Positions 54,545-61,838 of a DNA stretch of 64,000 bases are shown here, piece after piece. Position numbers and translations under genes: made by a program. The stretch comes from JAZKIX01 sp040384645 (GTDB taxonomy: Bacteria; Pseudomonadota; Gammaproteobacteria; Burkholderiales; Burkholderiaceae_D). The stretch's first letter is position 1. Every line of letters begins with the position of its first letter. Under the pieces are notes generated by a model that saw nothing but the letters and a program-made list of their open reading frames with translations, did not search any database and was not told where the DNA came from. The DNA lies in NCBI GenBank assembly GCA_040384645.1, contig JAZKIX010000115.1, positions 8,736 through 72,735 of the forward strand, read 5' to 3'.

Positions 54545-55320
54545 CGCTGCTGCGCCACTGGCGTCACGCACAATGTATCAAGCCAGCTGTGTGGCAAGCC
54601 ATTGGCAGCGCGCAGCAGGCCGAAGATGCCGAAGGCCAGCACGATCACGCCGCCGCCCATCCGTAACGCTGGACGTCGCGCCCACTGTTTCAATTGCGAG
54701 CCAAGTAAACCCATGCTGAGCAAGGTTGGCAAGGTTCCCAAGCCAAACGCCAGCATCACGGCCGCGCCGCCGAGGGCCGAGCCGCTTAGCATGGCGCTGA
54801 GCAAGATGCTATAGACCATGCCGCAAGGCAGCCAGCCCCATAAACCGCCCAGGGCAAAGGCCTTGAGCGGGCTATCCAAAGGCAAGAGATGTTTCATCAA
54901 AGGTTGAATCCAGCGCCAGATAGTTTGACCGGCCAGTTCCAGCCATGCCAACCCATGCCATAGATTCATCAAATACAACCCGAGTGCTACCAGCATCAGG
55001 TTGGCTAGCCAATAGCCGCCGATCTGCAATAGCGAGATACCAGTCATAGCGCTAGCACCGCCGGCAATGCCGCCAGCGATGGCGCCGGCCACGCCGTAGC
55101 TGGCGATTCGCCCTGCGTTATAAGCACCGACGCGCATTACGTTGTCCAGCCCACTCATCTCGTTGCCGGCCACGCGCTCAAGCACAACCGGCACCGGAAA
55201 GGCCCGCTTCGGCACCGACGCCGCCGAAAAAGCGCCGACGATGCCGCCGCACATGCCGACGCAATGCACGCTGCCGAGCAAGCCGATCATGAACACGGGA
55301 ATGAGGTTGATGCCGTTCAT
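54541..55320 (-). CDS. SafE/TauE-like (CcoH-type) membrane protein of the oxidase assembly operon
   Basis: This 259-aa protein has about six membrane helices and the DsbD-like/TauE-type motif LLGSVHCVGMCGGIVGAFS. The second half contains ALGGLWGWLPCGMVYSILLSAMLSGSALGGAAVM, with a cysteine pair pattern (CVGMC, LPCGM) typical of the UPF/SafE proteins found beside ccoI. It is probably involved in copper or redox handling for cbb3 assembly. The ATG at 55320 follows GGAAAG. It overlaps ccoI by ATGA. An FNR box lies 265 bp upstream with a 73-nt repeat between. Confidence 0.85.
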   Translation of the reverse strand: MNGINLIPVFMIGLLGSVHCVGMCGGIVGAFSAASVPKRAFPVPVVLERVAGNEMSGLDNVMRVGAYNAGRIASYGVAGAIAGGIAGGASAMTGISLLQIGGYWLANLMLVALGLYLMNLWHGLAWLELAGQTIWRWIQPLMKHLLPLDSPLKAFALGGLWGWLPCGMVYSILLSAMLSGSALGGAAVMLAFGLGTLPTLLSMGLLGSQLKQWARRPALRMGGGVIVLAFGIFGLLRAANGLPHSWLDTLCVTPVAQQR

Positions 55321-55402
55321 GTCACTTTCCAAAAGGATGGGCTTGCAAGATGCATAAACCTTGTGTAATCCGATAACGTCGGCTCGTAAAGTTGCTTTTA
55401 TG

Positions 55403-55475
55403 GGGAGTATCTGTCAAAACAATGCCATTTCCGCACGGATTTGTTGGGCGAAAAATAATGCTGGGTGGAGTATAT
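55403..55475 (-). repeat. 73-nt intergenic repeat, copy H
   Basis: On the minus strand this copy has ATACTCCACCCAGCAT, then CCGTGCGGAAATGG (GGA replaces GGG) and ends in GATACTCCCC. It lies in the presumed 5' leader of safE-ccoI-ccoS, in the same orientation. Confidence 0.83.
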
Positions 55476-55584
55476 TTTAAGAAAAATGACCTTTTTGCGC
55501 GTCTTGCAGGATGGTTTTGAAGGTAGAACCTATTCCGACCTAATGTGCTGGCGCCGAGTCTACGGAACCCGGCCCACAATTTCA

Positions 55585-55598
55585 TTGATGTACATCAA
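55585..55598 (-). promoter_or_regulatory. FNR/ANR box upstream of safE-ccoI-ccoS
   Basis: TTGAT-GTAC-ATCAA is a perfect symmetrical FNR site, 265 bp before the safE ATG and downstream of the UDP-glucuronate decarboxylase stop. If it activates at about -41, the safE mRNA would have a leader of about 220 nt that contains repeat copy H. Confidence 0.8.
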
Positions 55599-55637
55599 AA
55601 ATGCCAGTGATGCGGTGACACCAGCTGCGTGTCATTT

Positions 55638-56600
55638 TTACGCTGAATATTTTTTCAAAAGATCTTCAAAATACGCAATCGTTTTAAGCAAACCCGCGTC
55701 CAGTTGCACCTGTGGCGTCCAGCCCAGCATTTGCTTTGCCAGCGAGATATCGGGACAGCGCTGCGCCGGATCGTCGCTTGGCAGCGGCTTGAATACCAGA
55801 GACGAGCGCGAACCGGTCAGCCCGATGATTTTTTCAGCCAGCTCGCGGATGGTAAATTCGCCCGGATTGCCCAGATTGACCGGGCCGGTCAGCGTATCCG
55901 GCGTATCCATCAAGCGCAGGAAGCCGTCGATCAAATCGCTGACATAGCAAAACGAGCGGGTTTGCTGACCTTCACCATAAATTGTGATCGACTCGTTGTT
56001 CAATGCCTGGACGATGAAACTCGATACCACGCGGCCATCGTTGGGGTGCATATTAGGGCCGTAAGTATTGAAGATGCGGGCCACTTTGATGCGCACGCCG
56101 TGTTGCCGCTGATAGTCGAAAAACAAGGTTTCCGCACAGCGCTTGCCCTCATCGTAGCAAGCGCGCATGCCGATCGGATTGACATGGCCCCAGTAATCTT
56201 CGCGCTGCGGATGTTCACGCGGGTCGCCATACACCTCGCTGGTAGAGGCCTGGAAAATCTTGGCATTGACCCGTTGCGCCAGGCTCAGCGTATTGATCGC
56301 CCCCAGCACGCTGGTCTTGGTGGTTTGTACCGGATCGTGCTGGTAGTAAATCGGCGAGGCCGGGCAGGCCAGGTTGTAGATTTCATCGACTTCGACTTGC
56401 AGCGGCAGGGTGATGTCATGGCGCATGAATTCAAAGCGCCGGTTGTCCATCAACGGCAGGATATTATCCTTGGTGCCGGTGAATAGGTTGTCGGCACAAA
56501 TCACATCATGACCCTGAGCAAGCAAGGCACGGCACAGATGCGAGCCGAGAAATCCGGCGCCGCCGGTGACGAGAATGCGCTTGCCGTGGAGTGATTTCAT
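55638..56600 (-). CDS. UDP-glucuronic acid decarboxylase (UDP-xylose synthase)
   Basis: This is a 320-aa extended SDR that converts UDP-glucuronate to UDP-xylose, used in capsule or exopolysaccharide. The NAD-binding [10 protein letters not shown] lies at about 13-22. Family marks are [29 protein letters not shown] and the catalytic YDEGKR (YxxxK), followed by RIFNTYGP. No glycosyltransferase genes are adjacent, and it is isolated from other polysaccharide genes here. The 187 bp upstream shows nothing distinctive. Confidence 0.93.
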   Translation of the reverse strand: MKSLHGKRILVTGGAGFLGSHLCRALLAQGHDVICADNLFTGTKDNILPLMDNRRFEFMRHDITLPLQVEVDEIYNLACPASPIYYQHDPVQTTKTSVLGAINTLSLAQRVNAKIFQASTSEVYGDPREHPQREDYWGHVNPIGMRACYDEGKRCAETLFFDYQRQHGVRIKVARIFNTYGPNMHPNDGRVVSSFIVQALNNESITIYGEGQQTRSFCYVSDLIDGFLRLMDTPDTLTGPVNLGNPGEFTIRELAEKIIGLTGSRSSLVFKPLPSDDPAQRCPDISLAKQMLGWTPQVQLDAGLLKTIAYFEDLLKKYSA

Positions 56601-56787
56601 TAAATTGAATTTTGAAATTGTTGGGCCAAGCTCGTAAGTTGGCCGAATTTTTAGTTTGGAAGAGGGAAAAATGGCGTTGGATTGGTAGTCGTGTCGCTAT
56701 GAAATTGCGGTTCCGCGCCCCTCCACGCTATCGCGGCGGGTGTACAGCGCGCTAAATTTGCAGAGCCGATTTCAAGCACAGCAAACT

Positions 56788-58518
56788 TCAAGCGTCGGCT
56801 GCAGCCGTTTGCACAATGGGAAGAGTAATGCGGAAAGTCGTGCCTTTGCCGACTTCGCTGTCCACCTCCAGCCGGCCTGCGTGTTTTTGCACGATGCCAT
56901 ACGAGAGTGAAAGGCCCAGGCCGGTGCCTTTACCGACCGGTTTGGTGGTGAAGAAAGGATCGAAAATACGCGACAGGTTTTCTTTCGTAATACCCGAGCC
57001 ATTGTCGGCGATAGTGATCCAGATATTGGATCCCTCGCAACCGGTGCTGATCCTGATTTCGCCCCTTTTGCTTCCCATTGCGTGGGCAGCATTGACCACG
57101 ATATTCATCACGACTTGATTGATTTGCGATGGGAAGCACTGTACTTCGGGCAGGTCGCCGTAATTTTTGATGACATCAGCGGAATATTTGACTTCGTTAT
57201 TGACGATATTGAGAGTCGAATCGATGCCTGCATGAATATCGGCCATGCTCCATTCTTGGGTGCTATCGACATGCGAAAAATCCTTCAAGTCTTGCACGAT
57301 TTTCCGGACACGTGAAATGCCTTCCTTCGATTCATGCATCAGGACAGGAATGTCTTCCTTCAGATAATCAACTTCTAGTCTTTGCCGCACTTCATCCAGT
57401 TTAGCCGTGATCGGGCCGTCGCCAAATGCCTCGGCGGCGGCTTCATGTGCGGCCAGCACTTCGAACAGGCTGCCCAGATATTTTTCCAAGGTGCCAAAAT
57501 TAGAAAATATATAACCGATAGGATTATTGATTTCATGCGCCACGCCGGCGGCAAGCTGTCCGATGGACGCCAGCTTGTCGGATTGAATCAATTGATCCAT
57601 TGTCATTTCATGCAAGCGGGTATTGCGAATTGCCACTGAAGCTTGACTTGCAAAAATCTGTAATAGATCCAAATCACTCTGTTGGATCACGCGGCGGTCA
57701 AGATAGACAATGCCCAGCAACTCGCCCTCGGCCAGCAGCGGGACGACGGTAGCGTTGTCAAGTACGGATATGGTATTTTTTTCCAAGGCGTCGTTCAGTT
57801 GCCGGAACGTGTCCGGCTTGAAATAAGCGCTTAGTTCTTTCTTCTCGGCGAATATCCCGGTACCTGCCATGACAATCAAGCCAGATGATTTGCCCATCAA
57901 AGTCACATTGCTGCTCAAATCGGCATTTAACGTGGCAGCGGCTTTATTTGACGCCAGTATTGCACTGGCCAGGAAAGAATTTTTAGCGCCGATCAGGCCG
58001 GCAATTTGCAACATCACACTTTGCAGCAAGACATCGAAGGGTTGAACCCGGTACAACTCCGGCGTGGCTTGCAGCACATTGCGCAGGCTTTCGTGGGTTC
58101 TGTTCAGGACCTGAACGGTGTAGGCAGCTTTCAAGCCGATATCGGTCCACATCAAAAGTTTATGCGGGCCTTCACTTTTATCGTGGTAGCCCTGGATATC
58201 GAGGCGTTTGAGCAATTCGTGCGGCGGTTGTTCGCTGGCGTAACCGGTTTGCAAAATCACTTGTACCTGTTGGTTGAATTTGCGCAGCTCGGTGACCACT
58301 TCTTCACCCGTCATGCCGGGCATAAAATAATCTAGCAACAACAGATCGACATGGCATTCGCGCAAGATGGTGAGCGTATCAAAGCCATTTTCAGCCAGCA
58401 ACACAGTATGGCCTTCGCGCTCAAGCAGCATGCGCGTTACAAGGCCATAATCGGCATCGTCGTCGGCTAGCAAAATCGTCCAGTTTGACGCAGATTCACT
58501 CTTTGATTTGCGAACCAT
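56788..58518 (-). CDS. Soluble hybrid histidine kinase (REC-DUF3369/GAF-HisKA-HATPase)
   Basis: This is a 576-aa protein with no membrane segment. It starts with a receiver domain (about 14-130; ILLADDDADYG, phospho-acceptor D63 in LLLLDYFMPGMTG). A DUF3369/GAF-like sensor follows (about 120-300). It ends in HisKA (H327 in LAAGVAHEINNPIGY) and an HATPase domain (NQVVMNIVVNAAHAM, ITIADNGSGI, GKGTGLGLSLSYGIVQ). This receiver-first order is that of enhanced-type two-component proteins with an input by phosphotransfer. It is divergent from the sugar-sensor kinase, and the two may form a pair. Confidence 0.9.
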   Translation of the reverse strand: MVRKSKSESASNWTILLADDDADYGLVTRMLLEREGHTVLLAENGFDTLTILRECHVDLLLLDYFMPGMTGEEVVTELRKFNQQVQVILQTGYASEQPPHELLKRLDIQGYHDKSEGPHKLLMWTDIGLKAAYTVQVLNRTHESLRNVLQATPELYRVQPFDVLLQSVMLQIAGLIGAKNSFLASAILASNKAAATLNADLSSNVTLMGKSSGLIVMAGTGIFAEKKELSAYFKPDTFRQLNDALEKNTISVLDNATVVPLLAEGELLGIVYLDRRVIQQSDLDLLQIFASQASVAIRNTRLHEMTMDQLIQSDKLASIGQLAAGVAHEINNPIGYIFSNFGTLEKYLGSLFEVLAAHEAAAEAFGDGPITAKLDEVRQRLEVDYLKEDIPVLMHESKEGISRVRKIVQDLKDFSHVDSTQEWSMADIHAGIDSTLNIVNNEVKYSADVIKNYGDLPEVQCFPSQINQVVMNIVVNAAHAMGSKRGEIRISTGCEGSNIWITIADNGSGITKENLSRIFDPFFTTKPVGKGTGLGLSLSYGIVQKHAGRLEVDSEVGKGTTFRITLPIVQTAAADA

Positions 58519-58820
58519 AATATGGGTTTCTTTCGTATCCGGTTAGTCCAGAGATCGATTGTCGCAACGTTGCTGCAGCCGTTTTTTGCTGATTTTGTAA
58601 TTTGGCAGCTTACCACCGAAATTTTGATATTTGTTTGATTCATGCTTCGCCGCGTGTCAAATTAGTGCTGCCTTTCACTATTTATATTTATTAAAAATCG
58701 CTGTCGATGGTGTAAATTTGACGCACAAGAGATATCCGAAACATATCGGGAATCCAGCCTGGCTTGCGCAAGCCGAGCCTGATCCGCCAAGACTGACAAT
58801 AGCAACGGAGCGCATACAAA
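58519..58820. other. Divergent intergenic region between two kinases
   Basis: This is 302 bp separating the two divergent kinase genes. It must contain both promoters, but I see no clear box, repeat or RNA structure. The plus-strand kinase has only a weak RBS (GGAG about 14 nt before ATG). Confidence 0.4.
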
Positions 58821-61481
58821 ATGATTACACGGGATATTGAGATCGGTCTGGTCTTGTTCGATCCGCGCTACTCTTTTTTTTGGGCTATGGTGGTCAATTG
58901 CATCCAGACCGAAGCGGCGCGTAGCGGTGCCCATGTCAGCCTTTGCCCAGTGAGTGCCTTGCCGGAACAAGTCGAACGTTTGCATGCGTTCATCGATCGC
59001 AAGGTAGATGTCATCGTTTTGCAGCCGATGTCGGCCGCCGATCCGGCGATGCTGGGCGCGGTACATATGGCAATCGGCCGAGGTATTCCCGTGATTACGC
59101 TCAATTCGGAGACATTAGATGGTAGCCCTACCTGCGCGGTTGGCACAGACGATATGTTTGGCCAGCGCCTGGTAGCGCAACATATTTTGGAACGGCTCGG
59201 TGGGGTTGGCAAGGTAGCTTACCTGCACGGCGACCGGCGGATTCAGGCTGGTCGTGATCGTTCCAGAAGTTTCACTTCTTTACTACTCCAATATCCATCG
59301 ATCAATTTGTGTTTCGAACGCGAGCTCGATTGGCTATCGCCGATTTTGCGCGGTTCTGAAGGCATCACTTACGCGCGTCAGGCGCTTGACAGCCATCCCG
59401 ATTTGAATGCCTTCATTTGCGCCAATGATGAAGCCGCATTGGGGGCCATCGATGTCATTGCCGAAAGGGGCTTGACCGGAAAAATCCTGGTATCCGGTTT
59501 TGACTGCATCCCGGAAGCATTGCTGGCCATCGTGGAAGGCAGGATGGCCGCCACCATCCGTCAGTCGGTGCAAGCGATTGCCTATGAAACCATGAAGGCG
59601 GTGGTGATGAGCATCAACCTGCAAGAATTGCCGCGGGTGATCTCCACCCGGGTCGATTTGATTACCGACGCCAATGCCAAGGCGGCCTTCATCGACACCT
59701 TGCAACTCATCCCCGGCATGATCGAAACACTGGTCGACAGCAGCGAAATACAGCGCCGGCTGCAAGACGATGTGATCGCCGCCCAGCACGATATGCTTAA
59801 AACCATGGCTGCGGTATCAAACGCGCTTAGCAGTATTCGCGATCTGGATCAGATGTTGTCGCAGGTAGCTAAACTTATTTTGGAAAGGTTCGACCTCAGT
59901 TACGTCGCTGTCTATCTGCCGGAATCGGCCAATGCCGCATCAATGCTGGCCATTCGCGTCGCCGACGGACAATTGCGCGGCGGTATCAGCCCCAGTCACG
60001 GCTTGGATGAAGGGGGCAATTTGCCGCTCATCGTTGCCCAATGTGTGCGTTGTCAAAAAGTGCAGATCGATCTGTCGCCGCCACACTTGGCGGCTGAGCC
60101 GAGCGCGGAACAACATTGCAGCAGTGCGGCACTGCCATTGATGGTAGACACGCGCATTGTCGGCATTCTCTATCTGCAAAGTGTTTCCCGGGCACCGTTC
60201 GACGCCGACGCAATCATGGTCTTGCAAACTATTGCCGACCAGGTTGCAGTTGCCATCAGCAATGCCAATCTGTTTGCCGAACAAGTGACGACATCACGTT
60301 TTCTCGATCTGGTACTCGACAACATTCCATCGGTTTTGTACGTCAAGGATGCGCTTCATTTACGCTATTTGCGTTGGAACAAGGCCGGTGAAGAACTGTA
60401 TGGCGATACCCGTGAGCACCGGATTGGCAAGACCGCCTACGATTTTTCGCCGGCCAGCGAGGCGGATGCCTTGGCCGTACTCGACCGGCAGGCCTTCAAA
60501 GCCAAAAAGATGATGGAAGTTGCCGAACGTGTCATGACCCCCGGCTTTGGCGAACGACTGCTGCATACCCGCAAAATTCCGGTGTTTGGCGCCGACGGCA
60601 AACCGGCCTTTATCGTCGGTATTTCAGACGATATTACCGAGCGTAAGAAAGCCCAGGAAATGCTGGCCAATCGCGCCGACGAATTGGAAACGGCCTATAA
60701 AGCGTTGCAAGACAACCAAGAAAAATTGTTGATCGCCGAAAAAATGGCGTCCATTGGCCGCCTGACCGCCGGCATCGCGCATGAGATGAATACGCCGCTG
60801 GCAGCGGTGCGTTCTGGCTTGACCGAATTGCGTCAATTGGTTGCGGAATACCGGGCCGCGATCGGTGACCTCACCGTAATCGACAAGGACCACTCCGAAA
60901 TAGCCGATGAAATGACGCAAGCAATTGATCTTGCCAACCGTTCCGCCGAACGCGCTGCCGGTTTCGTGCGCGGCGTCAAATCGCAAACCCGCGACTTATC
61001 CGCCCAGCAACTGATCATGTTCAATCCGATCCCCGTCATCGAAGAAGCGATCATGCTGCTAGGTCACGCCTTGCGCAACCAGGATTGCAAGGCACGCTTG
61101 AGCGCAGCGCCGAATGTGTCGGTCATGTTGCACGGATCGCCAGGACGGTTGATGCAAGTGGTCACCAACCTTATTACCAACGCAATTGACGCCAGCAGCG
61201 GTCGCCATGGCATGATCGATTTGCAGTTGGCGTTGCAAGGCAAATTCCTGGAGTTGCGGGTCAGCGATAACGGCAGCGGGATCGATCCCAGCGTCATTGG
61301 CAAGATTTTCGAGCCCATGTTCACCACCAAGCCGTTTGGCCAAGGCACTGGATTGGGCCTGAGTATCGTCCACGATATCGTGACCGGCGATTTCGGCGGA
61401 TCGATTGAAGTCCATTGTCCGCCCGGCGGCGGCACGACTTTTGTTCTGCTGTTGGGACTGGAGGCAAATAAGGTGGGCTAA
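58821..61481 (+). CDS. Soluble sensor kinase with a periplasmic-binding-protein-like sensor (PBP-GAF-PAS-HisKA-HATPase)
   Basis: This is an 886-aa protein. Residues 1 to about 300 have the sugar-binding LacI/Peripla_BP_4 fold (IEIGLVLFDPRYSFFWAMVVNCIQTEA, VDVIVLQPMSAADP, FICANDEAALGAIDVIAERG). Here there is neither a signal peptide nor a membrane helix, so it must work in the cytoplasm. A GAF domain (about 335-490), a PAS domain (about 495-615), then HisKA (H654 in LTAGIAHEMNTPLAAV) and HATPase (VTNLITNAIDASSGR, SDNGSGID, GQGTGLGLSIVHDIV) follow. No receiver or output domain is attached. It is divergent from the REC-containing kinase, which could be its partner. Confidence 0.88.
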   Translation: MITRDIEIGLVLFDPRYSFFWAMVVNCIQTEAARSGAHVSLCPVSALPEQVERLHAFIDRKVDVIVLQPMSAADPAMLGAVHMAIGRGIPVITLNSETLDGSPTCAVGTDDMFGQRLVAQHILERLGGVGKVAYLHGDRRIQAGRDRSRSFTSLLLQYPSINLCFERELDWLSPILRGSEGITYARQALDSHPDLNAFICANDEAALGAIDVIAERGLTGKILVSGFDCIPEALLAIVEGRMAATIRQSVQAIAYETMKAVVMSINLQELPRVISTRVDLITDANAKAAFIDTLQLIPGMIETLVDSSEIQRRLQDDVIAAQHDMLKTMAAVSNALSSIRDLDQMLSQVAKLILERFDLSYVAVYLPESANAASMLAIRVADGQLRGGISPSHGLDEGGNLPLIVAQCVRCQKVQIDLSPPHLAAEPSAEQHCSSAALPLMVDTRIVGILYLQSVSRAPFDADAIMVLQTIADQVAVAISNANLFAEQVTTSRFLDLVLDNIPSVLYVKDALHLRYLRWNKAGEELYGDTREHRIGKTAYDFSPASEADALAVLDRQAFKAKKMMEVAERVMTPGFGERLLHTRKIPVFGADGKPAFIVGISDDITERKKAQEMLANRADELETAYKALQDNQEKLLIAEKMASIGRLTAGIAHEMNTPLAAVRSGLTELRQLVAEYRAAIGDLTVIDKDHSEIADEMTQAIDLANRSAERAAGFVRGVKSQTRDLSAQQLIMFNPIPVIEEAIMLLGHALRNQDCKARLSAAPNVSVMLHGSPGRLMQVVTNLITNAIDASSGRHGMIDLQLALQGKFLELRVSDNGSGIDPSVIGKIFEPMFTTKPFGQGTGLGLSIVHDIVTGDFGGSIEVHCPPGGGTTFVLLLGLEANKVG

Positions 61482-61661
61482 GAGCCTATTGCTGTAGGGA
61501 GCGTGGTTGGATTGCACACGATAAAGGTGGGCCGGCAAGGCGTGAGGACGCAGCATAGCGCGCTATATCGGCATCTAGCAAAAGTTGGGGTGGACTGCTT
61601 AGTCTATGCGGTTAAATTGGGTAACATCGTCATGGTGGCTGCGATAATCATGAGATTGGAC
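61482..61661. other. Intergenic stretch 5' of repeat I, nothing identified
   Basis: This is 180 bp between the sensor-kinase stop and repeat I. There is no convincing open frame, hairpin or terminator apart from weak short palindromes. Confidence 0.4.
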
Positions 61662-61734
61662 GGGGGTATAGGCTAAAACACCTCCATTCCCGCACGTGTT
61701 CATTGCACCTTTAAAAATACACCATGCAGTATAT
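61662..61734 (-). repeat. 73-nt intergenic repeat, copy I
   Basis: On the minus strand this copy has ATACTGCATGGTGTAT, then ACACGTGCGGGAATGG, and ends in CCTATACCCCC. It is the copy closest to the family consensus. It lies between convergent genes. Confidence 0.87.
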
Positions 61735-61781
61735 TTTCATGAAACAAGCGCTTTCCAGCTGATCTTTTGGCGCCAGCTAGG

Positions 61782-61814
61782 CGATTCAGGCAAACATCCT
61801 GCTTGCCTGAATCG
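61782..61814 (-). terminator. Terminator-like hairpin 3' of the decarboxylase
   Basis: CGATTCAGGCAA (61782-61793) and TTGCCTGAATCG (61803-61814) form a perfect 12-bp stem with a 9-nt loop. It lies 24 bp beyond the decarboxylase stop. No T-run follows on the minus strand, so it may act as a factor-assisted terminator or an mRNA-stabilising end. Confidence 0.55.
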
Positions 61815-61838
61815 TTTGATGGATCTTTGCGCGGGATT

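Noticed and set aside
61482..61661. Terminator of the sensor-kinase gene
   Set aside because: No stem followed by a T-run was found in this stretch.
8827..61734. The 73-nt family as a riboswitch or cis-regulatory leader
   Set aside because: Copies lie sense and antisense to flanking genes, between convergent genes, and behind genes of unrelated functions. This fits a dispersed DNA element better, although copy H may still have a leader role.
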